Shown: positions 7,301 through 14,752, numbered from the stretch's first letter. The stretch: 64,000 bases of DNA from Xenophilus arseniciresistens (GCF_028023875.1 NZ_JAQIPB010000003.1:496001-560000); one strand, 5' to 3'. The notes: a model not told the origin generated them from the sequence alone. Numbers and translations: made by a program.

Positions 7301-9845
7301 GGCCGCCAGCACGGCCACCGACGCGCCGCCGCCCGCGGCGCTGCTCGATTCACTGCGCCGCTTTGCCGCCAGCCGCTACCAGGAGGGCTACCAGCGCGGC
7401 ATCCATGACGATGACGCGCTGGCCATCGTGCGCGTGCTCGCGCCCATCCAGGACGCCGCCGGCCTGCTGGTGTACGGCCCGGCCGAACGCGCGCTGGCCA
7501 AGCTCTACTGGCACCTGGGCCTGCGCGAGGAAAGCCGCCTGTCGCTGGCCCGCCGCGCGCGCAGTGCCCAACACATCGCCCAGCTCTTTGCCCAGACCGC
7601 CGCGCGCGACACGCTGGAGCATGAAGCCGCACAAGGCCTGCGCCACTTCCTCGACGCCCAGCGCGTGCTGCAGCAGGAATGGCTGCCCGCGCTGGCGCAG
7701 GCCCTGGGCGTGGCGCTGGAGGCGGACGACCGCCACGACCCGCAGCGCGATGCCCTGCTGCAGACCCTGGCCGAAGAGGCCGCGGCCTATCTGGTGCGCG
7801 AACTCGCGCAGACCGAAGGCGCGGCCGACCTCACGCCCACGGCCCCGCACTGGGTGATCAGCAGCGCCGGCGAAGACCTGGCGCAGGCGCTGCAGCGCGC
7901 GCTGGACCGCGGTGGCCTGCAAGCGGCCTGGCAGCGCGACCTGCAGGCCGCCGAGCCGCTGGAGCGCTGGCGCCTGGCGCGCGGCTGGCTGCAGGCCTTC
8001 GCCCAGGCAGAAGGCGCGCAGCAGGCCCACCAGGCCATGGCGTGGATCGACGACGCCGCCACCGCGCTGAGCTTCGGCGGCCCGCGCCGCCGCGTGAATG
8101 CCGCGCTGGACGCCACCGTCAGCGGCCTGCGCAGCGAACACCCGCGCATCCGCGAAGCCGCCCTGGCCTTCAACCTCAACGACTTCCGCCGCCGCGTGCG
8201 CCACCACCGCAGCCATGCGGCGCGCGGCTTTGCCCAGTTGCAGGCGCTGCGGCACGAGTTGCTGGTGCAGGAGAAAAAGCGACTGCACCTGGAGCAGTTC
8301 CAGGCCAAGCCGCTGGCCACCTTCGTGCGCAATCGCCTGATCGACGAGGTGTACCTGCCGCTGATCGGCAACAACCTGGCCAAGCAGCTGGGCGCCGCGG
8401 GCGACAGCGCGCGCACCGACCGCATGGGCATGCTGCTGCTCATCTCCCCGCCCGGCTACGGCAAGACCACGATCATGGAATACGTGGCCAACCGGCTGGG
8501 CCTGGTCTTCGTGCGCATCAACTGCCCCGCGCTGGGCCACAGCGTGACCAGCATCGACCCCGGCACCGCACCCAACAGCGCCGCGCGCCAGGAGCTGGAA
8601 AAGCTCAACCTGGGCTTGGCCATGGGCTCCAACGTGATGCTGTACCTGGACGACATCCAGCACACGCACCCCGAGTTCTTGCAGAAGTTCATTGCGCTGG
8701 CCGACGGCACGCGCCGCATCGAGGGCGTGTGGCAGGGCCAGCCGCGAACCTGGGACATGCGCGGCAAGCGCTTTGCCATCGTCATGGCGGGCAACCCGTA
8801 CACCGAGTCGGGTGACGTGTTCCGCATTCCCGACATGCTGGCCAACCGGGCCGACATCTACAACCTGGGCGACGTGCTCTCGGGCCGCGAGGCCGTGTTC
8901 GCGCTGTCGTACATCGAGAACAGCCTGACCTCGCACCCCGTCACGCAGCCACTGGCCTCGCGCGAGCCCAAGGACGTGCACCTGCTGGTGCGCCTGGCCC
9001 AGGGCGAGCAGATCGACGCCGGCAGCTTTGCGCACCCGTACAGCGCGGTGGAGATCGACGAACTCAAGGGCCTGCTGCAGCGCCTGTTCAAGGTGCGCGA
9101 CGTGCTGCTGAAGGTGAACCTGGCGTACATCGAATCGGCCGCGCAGGACGACCGCTATCGCGAGAAGCCGCCCTTCCGCCTGCAGGGCAGCTACCGCAAC
9201 ATGGCCCGCCTGGCACCGCAGGTCACGCCGCTGATGCGCGACGACGAGATCGACGCGCTGCTGCGCGACCACTACCGCGGCGAGGCGCAGACGCTGACCA
9301 CCGGCGCCGAAGAGAACCTGCTGGCGCTGGCGCACCTGATCGGCCGCGCCACGCCCGAGGAGCAGGCGCGCTGGCAGCAGATCCGCGAGGACTTCGTGCG
9401 CCAGCGCAAGCTGGGCGGCAGCGAGGACGACCCCAGCCTGCGCGTGACCAACGGCCTGCTGGACATCGCGCGCAGCGTCGACGCGCTGGCGCCAGCGCGC
9501 GAGCCCCTGGCCGACCTGGGCGCGCTGGCCCGGCAGCTTCAGGCCGGCAACACCGAAGCCCAGCAGCAGATGCGCGCCAGCCTCGACGCCAGCGCCGCCG
9601 CGCTGCAGGCCCTGCGCCAGAGCACCGAAGCGCTCAACACCCACAGCGACTCGGCCCAGAACCAGCGCATGGTCGACGCGCTGCTGTCGCTCTCGGTCAC
9701 CTACCGCCAGCTGATCATGCCGCTGGTCAAAGCCGTGGAAACACGCATGGGAATGGACAGCGCGCAGGCCGACGTGGCGCGCGTGGAGGGGGAGATGGAG
9801 GCGCTGGAGAGGGCGCAGAAGGGGCGGCGGCAAGAGAGGAAGTAG
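4344..9845 (+). CDS. Giant AAA-type ATPase (family often labelled 'DNA repair ATPase')
   Basis: This 1833-aa protein starts at the ATG opening MSSPSAPSADAK; an upstream GTG in the same frame is possible but lacks support. The N-terminal 1300 residues are a large, mostly helical region with coiled-coil stretches. A single AAA-type module follows: Walker A ISPPGYGKTT (Lys about 1374), Walker B MLYLDDIQ (Asp 1436/1437), a sensor-1-like Asn in VMAGNPYTE (about 1484), and a MoxR-like arginine-containing FRIPDMLANRAD. The C-terminus is helical. Databases often name the family 'DNA repair ATPase', but I know of no demonstrated repair function. Its location after PspA and flotillin genes suggests it remodels a membrane-associated complex. 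Part of its 3' end is copied at 11022-11084. Confidence 0.82.
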   Translation: MSSPSAPSADAKDSAAIDASVAESSSYELLKKRLETQGDQLLAKAQALNAQRIAHFGQREQQLLLRTRARTEHNCVARDLAWIGGNRLLFGYNVFMGLKRETRVQDVFAIYELAHHAADSAGNPESDELVQVPLDDSFLADPRFVSDFNELYTYYKQATLQLLRPTPEFLLAAFQIGQTAGDIRVFRWKRENDGSLKYVDNRGERDLMPPPSHDFTWTPLTREHHIGGAHPHINVLDTLFVETTGGTLTIKVENNTETGLGIYEEPVDDANQALGDAEIAYARLGLLILLQVRPYREQQTRYLVYNQRTQQVLRIDAIGASCMQLPEDHGIIFPGGYYLQSGEHKRFDLPPELTEQLRFTRMLRSPNGEDVAYVFYGTVPPPQGSPATLDAGCYAIFTYNLIEKSLAAPILADGYSRFPDGRLLVFQAARGEATRVHPMQLWQTPFAAEEHASRQPAGAGFFARVGNADLVRGVSDLLSIARAVREQVPTRTAYEDLIRQCLRARDAYFWLDAGEAQNTAADLQAIEQTAQATLGEFEKVESIRQDTARALQKAEGQQRELMTDIASQMWRSPQDFVRALERLRQRQGELHLLRELRYADLPRIDAMAAQLATEQQRVGERAMQFLSDEKAFDGQRKALAAVAAALPQAATATLLGEQLSALDAEAAGLDLLSEQLGNLPGGDAVQRTAILDRIALLYADINRLRADARARRRNLGAAEQRAEFGAQFKLFGQAVENALELSDTPEKCDEALTRLLAQLEDIEGRFAEQEEFLADIATQRESVYEALSARRQTLVEGQQRRAKALGDAAGRVLDGVPRRVAGFTELAQVHSYFAADPMLAKLREQIAELRKLGASVAADDIDTRLKTARDQAVRAVRDQRELSAGSEGGIKLGTHSFTVNKQPLDLTLVGHGEGLAWQITGTDYLAPAQDARLDALRPFWQQALVSETPQLARAEFLAAEWLTALERGEAQPGWPELLVLLAEHAKAASTATDAPPPAALLDSLRRFAASRYQEGYQRGIHDDDALAIVRVLAPIQDAAGLLVYGPAERALAKLYWHLGLREESRLSLARRARSAQHIAQLFAQTAARDTLEHEAAQGLRHFLDAQRVLQQEWLPALAQALGVALEADDRHDPQRDALLQTLAEEAAAYLVRELAQTEGAADLTPTAPHWVISSAGEDLAQALQRALDRGGLQAAWQRDLQAAEPLERWRLARGWLQAFAQAEGAQQAHQAMAWIDDAATALSFGGPRRRVNAALDATVSGLRSEHPRIREAALAFNLNDFRRRVRHHRSHAARGFAQLQALRHELLVQEKKRLHLEQFQAKPLATFVRNRLIDEVYLPLIGNNLAKQLGAAGDSARTDRMGMLLLISPPGYGKTTIMEYVANRLGLVFVRINCPALGHSVTSIDPGTAPNSAARQELEKLNLGLAMGSNVMLYLDDIQHTHPEFLQKFIALADGTRRIEGVWQGQPRTWDMRGKRFAIVMAGNPYTESGDVFRIPDMLANRADIYNLGDVLSGREAVFALSYIENSLTSHPVTQPLASREPKDVHLLVRLAQGEQIDAGSFAHPYSAVEIDELKGLLQRLFKVRDVLLKVNLAYIESAAQDDRYREKPPFRLQGSYRNMARLAPQVTPLMRDDEIDALLRDHYRGEAQTLTTGAEENLLALAHLIGRATPEEQARWQQIREDFVRQRKLGGSEDDPSLRVTNGLLDIARSVDALAPAREPLADLGALARQLQAGNTEAQQQMRASLDASAAALQALRQSTEALNTHSDSAQNQRMVDALLSLSVTYRQLIMPLVKAVETRMGMDSAQADVARVEGEMEALERAQKGRRQERK
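9712..9730 (+). repeat. Direct repeat copy A, within the ATPase 3' end
   Basis: The 19-base string TGATCATGCCGCTGGTCAA here is repeated exactly at 11053-11071. This copy encodes the LIMPLVK part of the ATPase C-terminus. The flanks are similar but diverged, so the shared segment is longer at protein level. Confidence 0.85.
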
Positions 9846-9906
9846 CGCCACGCCGCCTTGGCGCATTGAGGCCAACGTTCATCCATCCATGTGAACAGGG
9901 GAGCGC

Positions 9907-10956
9907 ATGAGAACACCTGCAAGCCAAAGCCGTACGCAACAGCGCCGCACCGCATGCGTCCGAGGCTTGGCGGCCCTGTTGCTGGCCGTGACAGCCGGAC
10001 CCACCCTGGCGCAATGGCTTGCCTCATCACCGCAGGAACAGGCCCTCGATGAAATCGCGTTCAGCGACATCCGACGATCTCTGGAGACAGGGCTGGACGA
10101 CGTGCAGAGCCTTTTCGTCGCCTCGGGTGGCCGCGTGCTTTTCGAGTATCACCGTGATGGCCAGCCGGACGCGTTGCGCGACGTTCAGTCGGTGGCGAAA
10201 AGCGCGCTGTCCACGTTGGTGGGCATCGCGTTGACACGGGGACATCTCGCGTCCGTGGATCAGGCGGTGCTCGACCTGATGCCTGAATGGGAGACTGCCA
10301 ACATGGACCCCCGTGCCAGGCAGATCACCGTCCGCCACCTGCTGACCATGACCGCCGGCTTCGACACCCGGGTCGCTCCGACCCCATCCGCCGATCCTTT
10401 GTCCAAGCGGCTCTGGGCGCGACCCCTGGCCCACACGCCCGGCAGTTCATTCGCATACGACAACGGGGCCGTACCGATCCTGGCGGCCGTGCTGGAACGG
10501 GCTGTAGACATGCCTCTGCCCCAGTACGCACGGGAACATCTGGTGGCACCACTGGGCATGCATGAGCCGGTCTATGGCCCCACCAGCGCACGCATGCGAA
10601 CGCAGGACATGGCCAAGCTGGGCCAGTTGCATCTGCAGGAAGGTCGCTGGAATGGCGCACAGCTCGTTGCAGCCGACTACATCGGGTCGGCCACGACACC
10701 GAGGAATGCAGGCGGCCCGCCCGTGGGCCTGTCTTACGGCTACATGTGGTGGTCTGCGCCATCGCAGGCATCGCGGCCCACGTTTCTGGCCAGCGGCTTC
10801 GGCGGGCAGTTCATATGGGTGAATCCGGCCACTGAGTTGGTCGTCGCCGGCACGTCCACGGTGTCACCGCAATCCGCTGCCCGAGGACAACTGCTGCGGC
10901 TCATCCGCAACGAAGTCTTCGCCGCTGCCCAAAAGCGCCGGAAAGACGGCGGCTGA
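9907..10956 (+). CDS. Secreted serine hydrolase, beta-lactamase class C-like family
   Basis: The 349-aa protein has a basic start and a hydrophobic stretch (about residues 18-35) ending TLAQ, a likely Sec signal with cleavage near 35. The class C/esterase-type active-site motifs are present: SVAK (Ser95, Lys98), Tyr-x-Asn in AYDNG (Tyr184) and a GFGGQ motif near the C-terminus in place of KTG. Such proteins act on peptides, esters or lactams in the periplasm, and the sequence alone does not show that this is a true beta-lactamase. A strong SD (AGGGGAG) precedes the ATG. Codon use is less GC-biased than upstream genes. It lies between the ATPase and a duplicated scrap of the ATPase end, suggesting insertion. 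Confidence 0.85.
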   Translation: MRTPASQSRTQQRRTACVRGLAALLLAVTAGPTLAQWLASSPQEQALDEIAFSDIRRSLETGLDDVQSLFVASGGRVLFEYHRDGQPDALRDVQSVAKSALSTLVGIALTRGHLASVDQAVLDLMPEWETANMDPRARQITVRHLLTMTAGFDTRVAPTPSADPLSKRLWARPLAHTPGSSFAYDNGAVPILAAVLERAVDMPLPQYAREHLVAPLGMHEPVYGPTSARMRTQDMAKLGQLHLQEGRWNGAQLVAADYIGSATTPRNAGGPPVGLSYGYMWWSAPSQASRPTFLASGFGGQFIWVNPATELVVAGTSTVSPQSAARGQLLRLIRNEVFAAAQKRRKDGG

Positions 10957-11021
10957 TAGCTCACTTGGTGCAGCCGACCGCGTCGAGTACGTCACCCTCG
11001 CTTGCCGCTCTCTCAGCAGCC

Positions 11022-11084
11022 CTGCACTGGTTGTCGGTGAACTATCAGCAGTTGATCATGCCGCTGGTCAAGGCGCTGGCGAAC
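11022..11084 (+). pseudogene. Duplicated remnant of the ATPase C-terminus
   Basis: Translated in the + frame, this stretch reads LSVNYQQLIMPLVKALAN. The C-terminus of the giant ATPase reads LSVTYRQLIMPLVKAVET. The match covers about 20 residues, and 19 bases (11053-11071 versus 9712-9730) are identical. No start, SD or upstream ATPase sequence accompanies it, so it is a fragment. It could be the far end of a duplication created when the serine hydrolase segment arrived, or the remains of a second ATPase gene. Confidence 0.65.
11053..11071 (+). repeat. Direct repeat copy B, downstream of the serine hydrolase
   Basis: This is the second exact copy of TGATCATGCCGCTGGTCAA. With copy A it brackets a 1.3-kb segment that contains the serine hydrolase gene. 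Confidence 0.85.
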
Positions 11085-11133
11085 GTGGCGGCAGGGAGCG
11101 ATCGAAGCTGGCGTTTTCGTCCGGCGCTCGGGT

Positions 11134-11523
11134 TCACGAAGTGGCGGTAAGCGCCTGACCTGTGGCCTGACCGGCCGCGGCAGTGATGGCGCGCAGCTCT
11201 GCCAGCAGATCCGGCAACGCCGACTGGACAGTACGCCAAACAACTTCGGTATTGATCGTGAAGTAGCCATGCGCCACCTGGTTGCACATGTCGCGGATGC
11301 TGCGCCAGGCCACCTGTGGATGCTGGGCGAGGAAATCGGCATGCTTGACCATCAGCTTAGTCACAGCTTCGCCGAGGATCACAAAATTGAAGAGCACAGC
11401 CTTCTGTGTGATTTCGTCTGCCAAGAAAGCCGCGTAGTCCATGTCCGCGGTGTATTCCAGGCTGAGTTGCGCCGCTTCCTCCATGTGACGCAAGTAGTCG
11501 GGCAGGCGGGGATCAGAAGCCAT
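11134..11523 (-). CDS. hepT: HepT-like HEPN toxin (DUF86), with altered active-site Arg
   Basis: The 129-aa helical protein has the HEPN/DUF86 layout: an N-terminal EYTADMDYAAFLADEI-type helix, ILGEAVTKL, and the active-site block AWRSIRDMCNQVAHGYF. HepT toxins use an RX4HXY motif, in which Arg and His serve RNA cleavage and Tyr is AMPylated by MntA. Here the aligned residues are Cys80, His85 and Tyr87, so the Arg is replaced by Cys while His and Tyr remain. The codon is TGC; a single C-to-T change from CGC would explain it. The partner mntA lies immediately upstream and overlaps. Loss of the Arg could disable the RNase, leaving an inactive or altered toxin. Confidence 0.82.
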   Translation of the reverse strand: MASDPRLPDYLRHMEEAAQLSLEYTADMDYAAFLADEITQKAVLFNFVILGEAVTKLMVKHADFLAQHPQVAWRSIRDMCNQVAHGYFTINTEVVWRTVQSALPDLLAELRAITAAAGQATGQALTATS

Positions 11524-11810
11524 ACCGGCTGTGCTTCGGCAATGACCGCCGCGCGGAACTTGAGTGGCAAGCTCCCCGGGGTTCGAATGTCCACCGGCAC
11601 GCCGAGCAAGTCTTCCAGCGCGCCCTGCAAACCACCAAGGTCGAACAAGGTGGTCTCGGGCAGAGGGTCCACCAACAGATCCAGGTCGCTGCCTTCAGCG
11701 TCGTTCCCGTGCAGCACCGATCCAAACACACGCGGGTTCGCCACCGGAAAGTCGCTGGCGATCCGGCGGATGTCTTGGCGCTTGCGCGCAAACTGGACGG
11801 ACGGTTTCAT
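11379..11810 (-). CDS. mntA: MntA-like nucleotidyltransferase antitoxin, C-terminally extended
   Basis: The 143-aa frame begins MKPSVQFARKRQDI and carries the minimal nucleotidyltransferase motif GSX10DXD (Gly30-Ser31 to Asp42/Asp44, in GSVLHGNDAEGSDLD) plus a third Asp in PVDIR (Asp74). MntA antitoxins AMPylate the Tyr of HepT. A typical MntA would end near residue 96 (AEAQPV), right at the HepT start. Here the codon after Val96 is TGG, so the frame runs 47 residues further inside hepT, overlapping it by 145 bases. The bases read GTATGG where a usual coupled pair would give ATGA, so loss of a TGA stop is plausible. The extra residues look like random out-of-frame coding. Confidence 0.8.
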   Translation of the reverse strand: MKPSVQFARKRQDIRRIASDFPVANPRVFGSVLHGNDAEGSDLDLLVDPLPETTLFDLGGLQGALEDLLGVPVDIRTPGSLPLKFRAAVIAEAQPVWLLIPACPTTCVTWRKRRNSAWNTPRTWTTRLSWQTKSHRRLCSSIL

Positions 11811-11957
11811 GCGGCGTGGCCCTTGGGCTCATGCGTGGAAGGCCTGAACGTTCTATTGACCGGCCCTGCGTTTCCCAGCGTCAGCAAATCGGACGTGAGG
11901 GCCAGCCACCCGCGCCCTCACCCGAACTCCGCAAGAGTCCCACCCCACGGCCGCGCT

Positions 11958-11963
11958 TATATT
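11958..11963 (+). promoter_or_regulatory. Candidate -10 element for the RutR-like regulator gene
   Basis: TATATT sits 17 bases before the ATG at 11980 in an otherwise GC-rich stretch. No convincing -35 is seen 16-18 bases upstream. If real, the mRNA would have a very short leader. Confidence 0.3.
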
Positions 11964-11979
11964 CACTGCCCTTGCCGCC

Positions 11980-12657
11980 ATGAACTCCGCCCCCGACCTG
12001 ACCGACACCCTTCTCGCCACGCCCGCGGCTGCCCGGCGCGGGGGTACGCGCATGCGCGAGGGCCGCCAGCGCATCCTGGCCGACATCCAGGCGGCGGCGA
12101 TCACCGAGTTCAGCCGCAACGGGCTCAAGGGGACGTCCACGCAGGCCATTGCCGACCGCGCCGGCCTGACCAAGCCGCAGCTGCACTACTACATCACGGG
12201 CAAGGAAGAGCTCTACAACGAGCTGCTGATGCGCGTGCTGCACGACTGGAAGGTGGTGTTCTCCTTCGAGGAGCACAGCGACGAACCGGCGCGCGTGCTG
12301 GGCGCCTACATCCGGCAAAAGCTGGACCATGCCTTCGACCACCCCGAGATGTCGCGCATCTTCACGCGCGAGGTGCTGGACGGCGGGCACAACCTCGAGC
12401 GCTTCTGGCCCGTGTCGCGCCAGTGGACGCAAAAGAAGATCGACGTGATCAATGGCTGGATCGCGCGCGGCCTGATGCGGCCGCTGGATGCCCAGCTGCT
12501 GCTGCAGCATATCTGGGCCATGACCCAGTACCACGCCGACTACGCGCTGCAGGTGCGCGCGATGGCAGGCCTGCCGCCCGATGCGCCGCTGGAGCGCGAG
12601 CCGGTCGTGCGCGAGCTCACGGCGTTCATCCTGGCTGGCTGCGGGATCAAGCGCTAG
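11980..12657 (+). CDS. TetR-family regulator, RutR-like
   Basis: The 225-aa protein has an N-terminal helix-turn-helix (about residues 28-75) with EFSRNGLKGTSTQAIADRAG and TKPQLHYYITGKEELY. The C-terminal part contains MSRIFTREVLDGGHNL and QHIWAMTQYHADYALQV, which resemble the ligand domain of the RutR group, pyrimidine-sensing repressors of uracil and thymine metabolism. It is divergent from mntA and sits 132 bases upstream of a co-directional catabolic operon. The first gene of that operon is preceded by an inverted repeat whose half sites match known RutR-type half sites. It most likely represses that operon and responds to its substrate or an intermediate; the ligand is not known. Confidence 0.82.
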   Translation: MNSAPDLTDTLLATPAAARRGGTRMREGRQRILADIQAAAITEFSRNGLKGTSTQAIADRAGLTKPQLHYYITGKEELYNELLMRVLHDWKVVFSFEEHSDEPARVLGAYIRQKLDHAFDHPEMSRIFTREVLDGGHNLERFWPVSRQWTQKKIDVINGWIARGLMRPLDAQLLLQHIWAMTQYHADYALQVRAMAGLPPDAPLEREPVVRELTAFILAGCGIKR

Positions 12658-12756
12658 CAACCCCACCTCGCGGCTCCACGGGCCGCACGCACCACATCGG
12701 CGCACCCACGCCCATGCCAGGCCCGGCCAGCCCTGGCACATGACTTGCATGAAACC

Positions 12757-12783
12757 TGACCAGTTGCTCTGATTAACTGGTCA
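12757..12783. promoter_or_regulatory. Perfect 9-bp inverted repeat, probable operator of the RutR-like regulator
   Basis: TGACCAGTT (12757-12765) and AACTGGTCA (12775-12783) are exact reverse complements separated by 9 bases. The arms contain TGACCA and TGGTCA, the half sites of the E. coli RutR box (TTGACCA-NN-TGGTCAA), but the half sites here begin 21 bp apart, about two helical turns, rather than being adjacent. The site ends 6 bases before the ATG at 12790, so bound protein would cover the start region. Confidence 0.6.
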
Positions 12784-12789
12784 AGCCCC

Positions 12790-13377
12790 ATGCGTGTGCT
12801 CGTTGTCTATTGCCACCCCGTCGAAACCAGCTATGCCGCCGCCTTGCACGAAGAGGTGCTGCAGGGGCTGCGCGCGGCGGGGCACGAGGTGGACGACTGC
12901 GACCTCTACGCCGAGGGCTTCAACCCCGTGATGTCGCGCGAGGAACGGCTGGGCTATCACGACGTGCCGGCCAACCAGCGGCCGCTTCAGGGCTACATCG
13001 ATCGCCTGCACCGCGCCGAGGCCATCGTGTTCTGTTTTCCCACCTGGTGCTTCGGGCTGCCGGCCATGCTCAAGGGCTGGTTCGACCGGCTGCTGATGCC
13101 CGGCGTGGCCTTCGACATTTCCGACCCGGCCAAGGTCAGGCCCATGCTCACGCACATCCAGCGCATCAGCGCCGTGGTGACCTACGGGCGCCCGCGCTGG
13201 ATGGCCTGGTACATGGGCGATCCGCCGCGCAAGATCATCACGCGCTACATGAAGCGGCTGACGGCCGCACAGGCGCGGGTGGACTACCACGCCCACTACC
13301 ACATGAACGTGGCCACGCCCTCGCAACTGGCCCGCTTCAAGACCCGCGTGGGCCAGGCCATGGCCCGCCTGGCCTGA
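12790..13377 (+). CDS. NAD(P)H-dependent oxidoreductase, flavodoxin-like fold
   Basis: The 195-aa protein has the flavodoxin-2/quinone-reductase pattern: MRVLVVYCHPVETSYAAAL for the FMN/FAD phosphate loop, then AIVFCFPTWCFGLPAMLKGW and FDRLLMPGVAF. Members reduce quinones, flavins or nitro compounds with NAD(P)H. It is the first gene of the catabolic operon, 18 bases before the amidohydrolase gene. It may supply reduced flavin to a partner or reduce a ring; the exact substrate cannot be told. No clear SD precedes the ATG, and the operator lies immediately upstream. Confidence 0.85.
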   Translation: MRVLVVYCHPVETSYAAALHEEVLQGLRAAGHEVDDCDLYAEGFNPVMSREERLGYHDVPANQRPLQGYIDRLHRAEAIVFCFPTWCFGLPAMLKGWFDRLLMPGVAFDISDPAKVRPMLTHIQRISAVVTYGRPRWMAWYMGDPPRKIITRYMKRLTAAQARVDYHAHYHMNVATPSQLARFKTRVGQAMARLA

Positions 13378-13395
13378 GCACAAACCGAGCCCCTC

Positions 13396-14694
13396 ATGCA
13401 CCGCACCCCCACGCATCTGCACGACGTCCGGCTGCCGCGCTGGCTGCTGCCCGCCGACTGGCCCCTGGTCCACGGCCTGCCCGCGCTGGCGCAGCTGGAG
13501 ATGGCGCACGGCCGCATCACGGCGCTGACACCGGCCATGCCGCAGCCACAGCAGCAGCAGGCCACGCCGCAGGCCTGGCAGCTCCATGGCGCGCTGGCCC
13601 TGCCGGGCTTCGTCGATGCCCATGTGCACCTGGACAAGACCTTCACGCTGCCGCGCATCCCGCACATCGTGCCGGGGCTGCTGGGCGCCATCGAGGCCAT
13701 GATGGCCGACCGCGAAGGCTGGACGCACGAAGACGTGCGCCAGCGCGCCGACCGCGCCCTGCAATGGGCCTGGGAAGCGGGCAGCACGCGGCTGCGCACC
13801 CATGTGGACTGGTGGGAGGCCGACCGCGTGCCCGTGGCCTGGCCCGTGCTGGGCGAGCTGGCCCAGGACTGGCGCGGCCGCATCCGGCTGGAGCGCGTGA
13901 GCCTGATGCGCCTGGCGTTTTATGAAGATGCGCAGCAGGCCGATGCGCTGGCCCGCCGCGTGGCCGCCAGCGGCCCTGATGCGCTGCTGGGCGGCTTCGT
14001 CCACACCTCGCACTGGAACGAGGCGGGGCTGCGCCAGTTGCTGCTGGCCGCCCAGCGCCACGGCCTGGACGTGGACCTGCATGTGGACGAGGAGCTGGAG
14101 CCTTCTGCCCATGGCCTGGCCACCATTGCGCGGCTGCTGGGCGAGATCGGCTTCGAAGGGCGCGTGGTCTGCGGCCATGTGTGCGCGCTGGCCGCGCAGG
14201 ACGAGGCCACGGCGCTGCGCACGCTCGATGCGGTGGCGCGCGCGCCGATCACGCTGGTCTCTTTGCCCGCCACCAATTTGCTGCTGCAAGACGCCGTCAC
14301 CGGCCGCACGCCGCGCCAGCGCGGCCTGACCCTGGTCAAGGAAGCGCGCGAGCGCGGCATTCCCCTTTTGCTGGCCAGCGACAACGTGCAGGACCCGTTC
14401 TGCCGACTGGGCAGCTACGACCCGGTCGATGCACTGGCCACGGGCGCCCTGGTGGGCCAGTTGCCCGAGCCTTTCGACACCTGGTCCGAAAGCCTGTGCC
14501 GCGCGGACTGGCTGGAGCGCGCACCTGCCGCCACCCAGGCGCCCTCGCTGATCGGCGCGCCCGCCGACCTGGTGCTGCTGTGCGACGCCGATGCGCATGG
14601 CTTTCCCTCGCGCGCCGCACGCCGCGTGGTGCTGCGCGAAGGCGCGCTGGCGCACGGCACGCCGCCGCCTGCCTGGCGGGGGCCGCAGGCCTGA
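13396..14694 (+). CDS. Amidohydrolase family protein, cytosine deaminase (CodA)-like
   Basis: The 432-aa protein has the metal-binding HxH in LPGFVDAHVHLDKT (His76, His78), a further His in the middle (DVDLHVDEELEP), and the CodA-like LLLASDNVQDPFC in place of GHDDVFDPW. The family deaminates or opens N-heterocycles such as cytosine, isocytosine or triazines in the cytoplasm. A short poly-Gln segment (PQPQQQQA, about 49-56) lies before the barrel. It is followed by a creatininase-family gene, so the pathway likely handles a cyclic amide or pyrimidine-like ring. Confidence 0.83.
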   Translation: MHRTPTHLHDVRLPRWLLPADWPLVHGLPALAQLEMAHGRITALTPAMPQPQQQQATPQAWQLHGALALPGFVDAHVHLDKTFTLPRIPHIVPGLLGAIEAMMADREGWTHEDVRQRADRALQWAWEAGSTRLRTHVDWWEADRVPVAWPVLGELAQDWRGRIRLERVSLMRLAFYEDAQQADALARRVAASGPDALLGGFVHTSHWNEAGLRQLLLAAQRHGLDVDLHVDEELEPSAHGLATIARLLGEIGFEGRVVCGHVCALAAQDEATALRTLDAVARAPITLVSLPATNLLLQDAVTGRTPRQRGLTLVKEARERGIPLLLASDNVQDPFCRLGSYDPVDALATGALVGQLPEPFDTWSESLCRADWLERAPAATQAPSLIGAPADLVLLCDADAHGFPSRAARRVVLREGALAHGTPPPAWRGPQA

Positions 14695-14752
14695 GCCCGC
14701 CTTCTTCCGTCCCACCGTCTTCCCTCCTTCTTCCGACCCCGAGGCCCAAGTC

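Noticed and set aside
13546-13562. CAG-type microsatellite
   Set aside because: It is a short Gln-coding run in the amidohydrolase and too brief to call a repeat locus.
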